A stretch of 64,000 nt of DNA from Chloroflexota bacterium (lineage in GTDB: Bacteria; Chloroflexota; Limnocylindria; Limnocylindrales; CSP1-4): positions 1 to 64,000 of the forward strand of contig JACPOR010000032.1 in the NCBI GenBank assembly GCA_016191425.1, written 5' to 3'. This document shows, one piece after another, positions 1 to 6,597 of the stretch. Made by a program: the position numbers and the translations under genes. The notes under the pieces are model-generated. The model worked only from the letters and a program-made list of their open reading frames with translations, ran no database searches and was not told the DNA's origin. Numbering within the stretch: the first letter of the stretch is position 1; each line of letters begins with the position of its first letter.

Positions 1-703
1 CATCCGTCAGATCGGGCGGCTGGGGCATCTGCTCGGCAAACCCGGCAAGGCGGGCCGGATCGGCCTCGGCCATGAGGGTCTGGAAGAACGCCTCCATGCG
101 TGATTCGTACCCGGCGACCGACTGCTGGACCCACTCGATCCGGTGCTCGATCCGGGCAGCGTGGTCCTCGCACTGGAGGTCGAGGCGCCGGCGCCGATCG
201 GCAATGCGCTGCTCCGTTTCTTCGCGGAGCCGGGCCATCCGAGCCTTCGACCATTCGCGGATCTCGGCGACATCGGCATCCCCGGCGCGCCGGATCTCTG
301 CGTTCTGGTTGGCGGATTCGGCCTGGATATCGTCGGTGCGCTGCTTCGCCGTCTGGGCGACGGCGTCGAGAGCTTCCTTCCGGGCTGCCTCGGCTGCCTC
401 GCGCATCGCTCGAATGAGTCCCGCGACGAGCGGGTTCGGCGGCCGCGCGGGCGCATGGACCTCGGCAGTCTCCCGTGACGAGGCCGCCTCGGAGGTGATC
501 GTTCCGCGCGACGCATCGCTCGCCGGCCACGCCTCGTCCCGCGGATCGGCGGCGGCGATCGTGGAGTCAGAAGCGTTCGGCACGTCGTCCTCGTTCAGGT
601 TGGCTGGTTCGGTCGTCTCCGGCTCCGGGTCACGGGCCGGGTCGGCGAGCGAATCCGTGGCCCACGGGAGCCTGAATCCGGAACGTTGATCGGTCGTGGC
701 CAT
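1..703 (-). CDS. Coiled-coil-rich hypothetical protein (partial, C-terminus off the left edge)
   Basis: The minus frame is open from an ATG at 703 to base 1 with no stop, giving at least 234 residues. A GAGGA ribosome-binding site lies about 10 bases upstream. The first 80 residues are Pro/Asp/Glu-rich and look disordered. From about residue 95 the chain turns into a charged heptad-like helix (AIRAMREAAEAARKEALDAV, then many Glu, Arg and Ala residues), as in long coiled coils. There is no signal peptide and no membrane span. The gene is divergent from moaA with about 180 bases between them. I do not recognise a family; plus-strand frames over the same bases have poor amino-acid composition and are treated as shadows. 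Confidence 0.7.
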   Translation of the reverse strand, partial: MATTDQRSGFRLPWATDSLADPARDPEPETTEPANLNEDDVPNASDSTIAAADPRDEAWPASDASRGTITSEAASSRETAEVHAPARPPNPLVAGLIRAMREAAEAARKEALDAVAQTAKQRTDDIQAESANQNAEIRRAGDADVAEIREWSKARMARLREETEQRIADRRRRLDLQCEDHAARIEHRIEWVQQSVAGYESRMEAFFQTLMAEADPARLAGFAEQMPQPPDLTD

Positions 704-880
704 GAGTCATCGTCCTCGCACAGGGTTCGCAGGTCCGCTTCGGGCATGGTGGTCCGTGGCGGTGCGTCCCGGCAGTGGGCCAGTCGTACCGTGTGGTTGG
801 CCCGGAGGTACCGGCACGATCGCCTCCGCGCGTCATGTCCGTGGCTTCGTGGATCTCCAGGGCGAAGTAGGATCGACGCC

Positions 881-1954
881 ATGCACCCCGGCGCGTCCCC
901 CCCGCCTCCCGAGCCGACGGCCTTCGACGGTCGCCCGGGCCTCATCGACACGCGAGGTCGGGCCCTGCGTGACCTCAGGATCTCTGTCACCGATCGATGC
1001 AATTTCCGCTGCACCTACTGCATGCCGGCGGAGGTCTTCGGGCGGGACTACGCGTTCCTGCCGCATTCCGAGGTCCTGACCTATGAAGAGATCCATCGGC
1101 TGGCGGGGCTGGCGGTGGGCCTGGGTGTCCAGAAGCTCAGGATCACCGGTGGCGAGCCACTGATCCGCAAGGCGCTGCCGGATCTGATCGCGATGCTCGC
1201 CGGCCTTCGGACGCCCGAGGGCGACCGGGTCGACCTGACGCTGACGACCAACGGCTCCGCCCTCCGCGCCCTTGCCCGACCCCTTGCCGAAGCCGGCCTC
1301 AACCGCATCACCGTTTCGCTCGACTCCCTCGACGACGAGATCTTTCGACGAATGAACGGCGTCGACTTCCCGGTCGCGCGGGTTCTCGACGGGATCGCGG
1401 CCGCGCGCGATGCCGGGCTGGCCCCGATCAAGGTCAACATGGTCGTGAAGAAGGGGGAGAACGAGGTAAGCATCGTGCCGATGGCGCGATGGGCTCGTGA
1501 CGAGGGCCTGATCCTTCGGTTCATCGAGTACATGGACGTCGGGACGACCAACGGGTGGCGGCTCGACGACGTCCTGTCGGCGGCCCAGGTCGTGTCGGCC
1601 ATCGACGCCGAGATGCCGCTCGAAGCGGCCGAGTCGAGCTATCGAGGCGAAGTCGCCAGCCGCTGGCGATATCGCGACGGCTCGGGTGAAGTCGGGGTGA
1701 TCGCCTCGGTGACCCAGCCCTTCTGCGGCGACTGCACCCGTGCCCGGCTGTCAGCGGAGGGCAAGCTCTACACGTGCCTGTTCAGCGCCCAGGGCACCGA
1801 TCTGCGGGCACCGCTGCGGGGCGGCGCCTCGGACGCCGACCTGCGAGACCTGCTCGAGAGCATCTGGTCGGCTCGAACGGACCGCTACTCGGAACTGCGA
1901 ACGGACGCAACAAGCCGCCTGCCACGCGTGGAGATGTTCGCCGTCGGCGGCTGA
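881..1954 (+). CDS. moaA: GTP 3',8-cyclase MoaA (molybdenum cofactor biosynthesis)
   Basis: Radical-SAM enzyme that rearranges GTP to 3',8-cyclo-7,8-dihydro-GTP, the first step of molybdopterin synthesis in the cytoplasm. The 357-residue product shows the radical-SAM cluster Cys40-x3-Cys44-x2-Cys47 (CNFRCTYC), the GGEP motif, and the second C-terminal cluster (FCGDCTRAR followed by LYTCLF) that binds GTP. It ends in the conserved Gly-Gly (AVGG). Length is typical. I chose the ATG at 881 because an AGGATC ribosome-binding site lies 8 bases upstream and the family begins shortly before this point; the frame is open further upstream but that stretch is low-quality. No other moa genes are nearby, so it stands alone. 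Confidence 0.95.
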   Translation: MHPGASPPPPEPTAFDGRPGLIDTRGRALRDLRISVTDRCNFRCTYCMPAEVFGRDYAFLPHSEVLTYEEIHRLAGLAVGLGVQKLRITGGEPLIRKALPDLIAMLAGLRTPEGDRVDLTLTTNGSALRALARPLAEAGLNRITVSLDSLDDEIFRRMNGVDFPVARVLDGIAAARDAGLAPIKVNMVVKKGENEVSIVPMARWARDEGLILRFIEYMDVGTTNGWRLDDVLSAAQVVSAIDAEMPLEAAESSYRGEVASRWRYRDGSGEVGVIASVTQPFCGDCTRARLSAEGKLYTCLFSAQGTDLRAPLRGGASDADLRDLLESIWSARTDRYSELRTDATSRLPRVEMFAVGG

Positions 1955-1990
1955 CTGGCTGCCGCGGAGGCCGAGTGCCTGGCTGCGCCG

Positions 1991-2118
1991 GTGGGCGGAG
2001 CCACTTCGCCGCACGGGGCCGCACGGGGCGGGCGGAGCCACTTTCGCCGCACGGCGTTGCGCGGGCCGCACGGGGTGGGCGGAGGCACTTCGCCGCACGG
2101 GGCCGCACGGGGTGGGCG
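1991..2118. repeat. Three tandem 37-47 bp GC-rich repeats after moaA
   Basis: The unit, which starts GTGGGCGGAGCCACTTCGCC and ends GCCGCACGGGG, occurs at about 1991, 2029 and 2076; the middle copy carries an internal insertion of about 10 bases. It fills most of the gap between moaA and 2257. No gene is seen in it. Confidence 0.85.
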
Positions 2119-2256
2119 CAAATACGATCCCGGTTCGTGGTAAGGACGGAAACGAGGGTCGATCGGACGGCCATTACCTTCGATTCGTGCTCAGCGCGAT
2201 CGTGTTCGAGACGGCACCGCACGGGAATCGGTACGTACTACGACGCCGGCTCGTAA

Positions 2257-2502
2257 ATGGTGGCTGCGGGTGTCAAGTGCGACGTATGCCGTCGGCCGAC
2301 CAGCTTCCGCACCCTCGGGCACCTGACCCGCCGGCACAGGCACTCGCGGCAGGTGGCATCTGCGCCTGAAGGCGGGCACGCAACGCCAACCCCGGTTATC
2401 CACGCGTCGTCCACAGGGGTTGAGCACTTCGTGGACACGACTCAGGAGCCCGTCTGGATGTTCGTGGATAACCGTATTGCCCGGCCTGGAGGCCGGCGGT
2501 AG
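2257..2502 (+). CDS. Possible small zinc-finger-like protein
   Basis: 81-residue frame from an ATG. Residues 8-27 hold a C-x2-C-x10-H-x4-H pattern (CDVCRR...GHLTRRH), reminiscent of the MucR/Ros type of prokaryotic zinc finger, which binds DNA. The rest has no recognisable fold, no clear ribosome-binding site precedes it, and the second half overlaps a cluster of DnaA-box-like sequences. It could be a decayed gene or a chance frame. Reported only because of the cysteine-histidine pattern. Confidence 0.25.
   Translation: MVAAGVKCDVCRRPTSFRTLGHLTRRHRHSRQVASAPEGGHATPTPVIHASSTGVEHFVDTTQEPVWMFVDNRIARPGGRR
2394..2473. promoter_or_regulatory. Cluster of DnaA-box-like 9-mers
   Basis: TTATCCACG, 8 of 9 matches to the DnaA box TTATCCACA, occurs at 2396-2404 on the plus strand and again on the minus strand (GTGGATAACC at 2464-2473), so GGTTATCCAC and its exact reverse complement face each other. 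Between them are TCGTCCACA (7/9) and GTGGACACGA. The sequence is visible; a role in DnaA binding is inference, and no dnaA, dnaN or gidB gene lies in this window. Confidence 0.35.
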
Positions 2503-3090
2503 ATTTGGTCTTGCCCGAAGGGGCCGTCACGTGACGTAGGAACCGAGATCACATCAAGGGGAATTCGTTTCGGACCGGTCGCTTCGGGCGCTTCGTTGCC
2601 CGGCCGCGATTGACCTTCGTGTCCCGTCCCCGGGCTGGTCGCCCGGAGGGACGTGACCGGCATCCCGATGTCAGTACTTCCGTCGGGTGACAGAAGCCCA
2701 GAGCCTCTGTCTCACCGCACTTCGGGCGTCGGGCTGGCCTCGGGCCGTCGTCGACCTCGCAGGCACTCGCTCGTGACCGGCGACGGCGCCGTATGTAGCG
2801 GTGAGCCATTGAGCCACGACGCGGTCCTGCCTGATGGATCGCAGGCCGGCCCCCGGCGTGTGGCCTGCCATTCGCCGGTTCGCGGCCGACCCTGCCCCTG
2901 CCCAGCGCCCCCGTGTGGCCTGCCATTCGCCGGTTCGCGGCCGACCTGGCTCCTGGCCCAGCGCCCCCGTGGCCTGCCATTCGCCGGTTCGCGGCCGACC
3001 CGCTCCTGGCCCATGCCCCCGCGTGTCGCCGGCCTTTCGCGGTACCTGGCCCTGCCCTGGCCCAGGCCCCTGCTGGCCCGGCCTCGGTCC
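2503..3090. other. Gene-free stretch with tandem repeats
   Basis: No convincing gene is seen. A long plus-strand open frame from 2653 is the antisense shadow of the cupin gene, extended through repeats. From 2861 to about 3025 a 54-55 bp unit beginning TGGCCTGCCATTCGCCGGTT occurs three times, at 2861, 2915 and 2970, followed by a degenerate fourth copy. The rest holds nothing I can name. Confidence 0.6.
2861..3025. repeat. 54-55 bp tandem repeat, three copies plus a remnant
   Basis: The core TGGCCTGCCATTCGCCGGTT followed by CGCGGCCGACC is identical in three copies starting at 2861, 2915 and 2970, with variable CCTGCCC-type spacers. It sits downstream of the cupin gene, which ends at 3091 on the minus strand. 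Confidence 0.85.
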
Positions 3091-3768
3091 TCAGGCGTCC
3101 GTTCGACGGCGGGGTGCCGCCGCGGTCTCTCGATCCTCGACCGGATCGAGCCCCGGCGAGGCGCAGACGTAGTAGCGAAGGGTGGTGCGGCCAGTGTTCT
3201 CGACGCGGTGCGGCTGGCCGTCCTCGATGCGGATGCCCTTGAGCGGCTCGAGTGTCTCGGTCTCATCGCCGACGGTGACGACGCCCCGACCCTCGAAGAC
3301 GACCATGGCATGCTCAGATCGCGGGTGTCGATGCCATTCGTCCACGGATCCCGGCGCGACCTCGACTTCCTCGACCATGAACGCCGCCGACCCGAAATCG
3401 CCGGGCCCGGCAATCCGGCGGCGCCGGAACCCACCCCTTTCGATCACGAAGGCGTCGGTGCCTCGACGAACCGGCTCATCGTCGGATTCCCAGCGCCGGA
3501 GCATGGTCCCGATGCGGCGTGGGTCGGGATCCGTCGACGCGAGGAGGGCCAGGGCGTCAATGGTGCCCTCGTTCCGGATGAGGTGGTGCTCGGCCGGCGC
3601 CTCGTACAGGACGTCCCCTACCCGGACGACCGCCCTCCGTTCCAGCGCCTCGCCGTGCTCGAAGATCAGCTCGCCTCCGGCGACATAGACGATCGTCTCG
3701 ATGCCATGCCGATGTGGCCCGATCTCGACGCCCGGCCCGATCCGATCGAACTGGAGCCGGATTCTCAC
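3091..3768 (-). CDS. Two-domain cupin protein
   Basis: 225 residues made of two consecutive cupin (beta-barrel) domains. The first has the metal-binding GPHRHGIE motif and a later H, the second has WHRHPRSEHAMVVFEG and PHRVEN. Such proteins bind a metal and act as small-molecule dioxygenases, isomerases or sensors; the substrate is not readable here. The GTG start at 3768 overlaps the thyX stop codon (GTGA), so translation is probably coupled to thyX. Longer in-frame upstream sequence is antisense-quality text inside thyX and was excluded. It is the last gene of a four-gene minus-strand operon. Confidence 0.85.
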   Translation of the reverse strand: MRIRLQFDRIGPGVEIGPHRHGIETIVYVAGGELIFEHGEALERRAVVRVGDVLYEAPAEHHLIRNEGTIDALALLASTDPDPRRIGTMLRRWESDDEPVRRGTDAFVIERGGFRRRRIAGPGDFGSAAFMVEEVEVAPGSVDEWHRHPRSEHAMVVFEGRGVVTVGDETETLEPLKGIRIEDGQPHRVENTGRTTLRYYVCASPGLDPVEDRETAAAPRRRTDA

Positions 3769-4622
3769 GACTGGACCGGAAGCTCGCGTCCTTCCGCCCG
3801 GGCGGCCCTGGCCTTGTCGGCCCAGGCCTCGAGCACGCGATCCTTGTGGGGACGGATGGGACAGTGTTCGTCCCGGTTGTTCATCTCGTCGCAGTAGCCG
3901 AGGGCGACACACTTCGGTGCCAGGAATGAGCCGAGGAACGGGCTGACGCTGAAGATCTCGTGCCGGACCAGCTGGAAGAGTCGGCGGATCTCCCACTGGG
4001 CCATCGTGCACAGACGCAGGCCGGACATATGGATGAGGGCCCGCAGGTTCGTGGTCATCACGAGATTGGTCCGGGTCCCGTTGGGGAACACGAACCGGGC
4101 ATCCTCGCCGGGAATGCCCGCGCCGACCAGGTCGCCGTACAGCTTCATCGAGTCCTCGACCTGATCCTCGTACCGTGCCCGGATCTCCGGGTCGGCGCCG
4201 GCGATCGAGTGCGGGAGCATGGTGGCCGCCTGCTTGTAGGTCACGTAGCGCTGGCTCTGCTGGTCGAACGCCACGCCCGCCCGGTGACGAACGAGCTGGT
4301 GCGAAAGCGTCCGCGAGACGCCGCTGATCCCGAACGTGAAGACGATGTGCTCGATGGTGCTGCCGTGCCCGGACTCAATGACGCCGTTGATGAGCCGCTG
4401 CATCTTGGCGACTTCGATCTCCCCCTCGGTCGCCCGGCGGAAGATCTCTTCCGGCGGAAGCTCCGAGTAGCAGGTCCGGCAGGCCGTGTAGATGAGCGGG
4501 ACGTAGAACTGCTCCACGATCTCGCGATTCGGGAACAGCAGCGTCGCCTTCATGCCGAGGTCGGCGCGGCCCGGGTTCTTCGGGATCCCGGTCTTCTCGC
4601 GCGGGGACGCTTCTGCCGTCAT
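3765..4622 (-). CDS. thyX: Flavin-dependent thymidylate synthase ThyX
   Basis: Makes dTMP from dUMP using methylene-tetrahydrofolate, NADPH and FAD. The 285-residue protein carries the ThyX signature at residues 112-123 (RHRAGVAFDQQSQRY), in the form with eight residues between RHR and Ser that also occurs in cyanobacterial ThyX. Other family landmarks are GHGSTIEH, LPHS and the region around RALIHMSGLRLC. The first 23 residues before MKATLLFPN are an unusual extension, so an internal start at that Met is possible. It begins 9 bases after the MFS gene and overlaps the cupin start. No thyA is seen in the window, consistent with ThyX being the cell's route to dTMP. Confidence 0.95.
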   Translation of the reverse strand: MTAEASPREKTGIPKNPGRADLGMKATLLFPNREIVEQFYVPLIYTACRTCYSELPPEEIFRRATEGEIEVAKMQRLINGVIESGHGSTIEHIVFTFGISGVSRTLSHQLVRHRAGVAFDQQSQRYVTYKQAATMLPHSIAGADPEIRARYEDQVEDSMKLYGDLVGAGIPGEDARFVFPNGTRTNLVMTTNLRALIHMSGLRLCTMAQWEIRRLFQLVRHEIFSVSPFLGSFLAPKCVALGYCDEMNNRDEHCPIRPHKDRVLEAWADKARAARAEGRELPVQS

Positions 4623-4631
4623 GGGCGGAGT

Positions 4632-5990
4632 CTAGTCCGTCACCGCCTCCGACGCCGGTGCCGAATCGGGCTCGATCAGGTGTGGCTCGGCGTCCCTGAA
4701 CCAGAACCAGTACAGCCAGGTCGCGACGGTGTACAGGACGATGATCGTCGCGAAATTGACCATATAGCCGGCGTCGAATCCCAGGGCCGCGTGCACGACG
4801 GAGTAGTACGCACCCGCGATGACCCAACCGATGGACCACATCAGCGACATCGCCGCAGCCAGCGTCGCCCGCTCGGCCTGGCTCACCTGGTCCATGGCGA
4901 AGGCGTTGAAGATGGGGTTACCGGCGTTCATCAACGAATTGCGCACCGCCATCGCCGCGATGACCATCCACAGCACGGGGCTGAAGCCCAGGACGATCAG
5001 GAACGGAATGCTGGCGCCCTGGACGAGGATCACCGAGCGCAGGCGGCCGAATCGTCGGGCGATGGTCGGCTGGTAGAGGATCGCGAGCATCGTCCCGATG
5101 CTCGTCACGGCAAACACGCCGTTCAGCGCGGCGAGGTCGAGCCCGAATTTGGTCTGGACGAACAGGTTCAGGAAGGGGATCACCTGGCCGGCGCCGATCG
5201 AGATCAGCAGGCCCGGAAGGAGCAGGCGGAAGAACGTCCGCCGATCCCGCACGGTCAGCCCGAACCTCGCGATCGACCACTCGCTCGAGCGGATCGTACG
5301 GAAGGCCGCCGGCTCCCCGGCCGCAAGGAGTCGCCGCGTTCGCAGGACGGACGGCCGGTCATCCGACAGGCGCAGGACGAAGACCAGGCCCGCAAGGAGA
5401 AGCACGGCCATGAAGACCAGGATGATCCGGTACGTGTCGGGGCCGTCGGGCAGGAACCCCAGCCCGTCGGCGATCGTCCGGGCGACCACGCCGCCGAGGG
5501 CAGCCGCAACGATGTTCGTGGCATTGGAGATCGCGAACTGGAGCGCGAACAGCTCGCTCCGATGGCCTGGCTCGGAGTGCTCCGACATGTAGGGTACGCC
5601 GACGACCTGGAAGGCCATGTTGCCGGCGCCGAACAGCGCGGCGAGGATCAGGATCGCCATGGCGTCCGGAGTCAGGATCATGCCGATCACCGCCACGATG
5701 CTCGCCAGGGTGCCCGCCACCATGACGAGGCGCCGGCCGATCCGGTCCGACCAGGCCGAGACCGGGAATGCCGCCGCGGCCGAAGCCACGGAACCAGCCG
5801 TCGCGATGATGCCGATGCGCGAGGCATCGAAGCCCAGGGACGCGAGGTAGAGGTTGAAGTCGATCCACCACAGACTCAGGGCGGCGCCACCCACCAGCGT
5901 CACGAGAAGGAACCGCCGTGCATCCGGCTGGAAGCCGCGGTAGTTGTCCGCGAAGCGCTGCGGCGCCCGGAGGAGGCCCGAAACGGTCAC
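4632..5990 (-). CDS. Major facilitator superfamily transporter
   Basis: 452-residue integral membrane protein with about 12 hydrophobic segments and the MFS loop motif SAWSDRIGRRLVMVAG (G-x3-D-R-x-G-R-R-like) after the second segment. A long central loop around residues 210-260 separates the two six-helix halves. Substrate cannot be told. The GTG start at 5990 overlaps the stop of the preceding SRPBCC gene (GTGA), indicating coupling. Function in export or uptake is family knowledge only; there is no substrate clue from the neighbouring thyX. Confidence 0.85.
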   Translation of the reverse strand: MTVSGLLRAPQRFADNYRGFQPDARRFLLVTLVGGAALSLWWIDFNLYLASLGFDASRIGIIATAGSVASAAAAFPVSAWSDRIGRRLVMVAGTLASIVAVIGMILTPDAMAILILAALFGAGNMAFQVVGVPYMSEHSEPGHRSELFALQFAISNATNIVAAALGGVVARTIADGLGFLPDGPDTYRIILVFMAVLLLAGLVFVLRLSDDRPSVLRTRRLLAAGEPAAFRTIRSSEWSIARFGLTVRDRRTFFRLLLPGLLISIGAGQVIPFLNLFVQTKFGLDLAALNGVFAVTSIGTMLAILYQPTIARRFGRLRSVILVQGASIPFLIVLGFSPVLWMVIAAMAVRNSLMNAGNPIFNAFAMDQVSQAERATLAAAMSLMWSIGWVIAGAYYSVVHAALGFDAGYMVNFATIIVLYTVATWLYWFWFRDAEPHLIEPDSAPASEAVTD

Positions 5991-6421
5991 GAGCCCGGCG
6001 CCTCCTCGAGGTCATCTCGCAGATCATCGAGGAAGTCGAACCGGCAGGCCTCGCGGTCGTCCCGCTGCGCGCCGCCGGCGCCGGCTTCATCCCAGCCCCC
6101 ATGGACCAGCTCGATCTCCGTACCCTCCGGGTCGAGCGGGGTCAGGGTCCACGCAACGAGGGTCTCCTGTCGCGGTTCGGCATCGATCGACGCCCACCGA
6201 TGGGCGAAACGGCGCCCCGGCTCCAGGGCCACGATCGAGCCCTCGACGGCGCCACCGTCGCCGAAGTCCAGGCGGCACGGCGCGTCGACCGAACCGACGA
6301 CCGCCTGCCGCCGTGAACCACTCCTCGACCCGCTCCTGATCAACGACGTATTGCCATGTGCGATGCACGGTGCGCTGGTCCGGATGACGAGGCGGATCGG
6401 GGTCACGGAGGCGTTGTCCAT
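5987..6421 (-). pseudogene. Broken SRPBCC/AHSA1-type protein gene (two compensating frameshifts)
   Basis: Starts at an ATG at 6421 with a well-placed AGGAGAT ribosome-binding site. The start (MDNASVTPIRLVIRTSAP) matches the opening strand of SRPBCC (START-like, AHSA1) ligand-binding proteins. The next expected segment, HRTWQYVVDQERVEEWFTA, lies in another frame from about 6368 to 6310. The rest (VDAPCRLDFGDGGAVEG ... ELVHGGWDE) returns to the first frame and runs to the stop at 5987. Two single-base changes that cancel would restore one 144-residue protein. Either the gene is dead, or the window carries two sequence errors. It heads the MFS-thyX-cupin operon. Confidence 0.7.
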
Positions 6422-6530
6422 GAAGATCTCCTGGAACGCTCGCCGGGCCGGTCGGGGCCCGGCATCCTCCGCGGATCGGGTCGCTTCCGGTTCGGCAGGA
6501 ACGTCAGGTGCAGCGAAACGGAACAATGCG

Positions 6531-6577
6531 GAGGATCGGCGCGAGGATCGGCGCGAGGATCGGCGCGAGGATCGGCA
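6531..6577. repeat. 12-bp tandem repeat (GAGGATCGGCGC), about four copies
   Basis: Copies start at 6531, 6543, 6555 and 6567. They lie between the end of the cyclase-type regulator gene and the start of the SRPBCC gene. In one minus frame they form a Pro/Ile/Leu/Ala-Arg stretch, but the SRPBCC start is downstream of them. Confidence 0.9.
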
Positions 6578-6597
6578 AGGCCTTCATCGTAGCCGCG

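Noticed and set aside
2653-3897. 414-residue plus-strand frame
   Set aside because: Shadow of the two-cupin gene, extended through the 54-bp repeats; the cupin frame has both His motifs and a coupled start.
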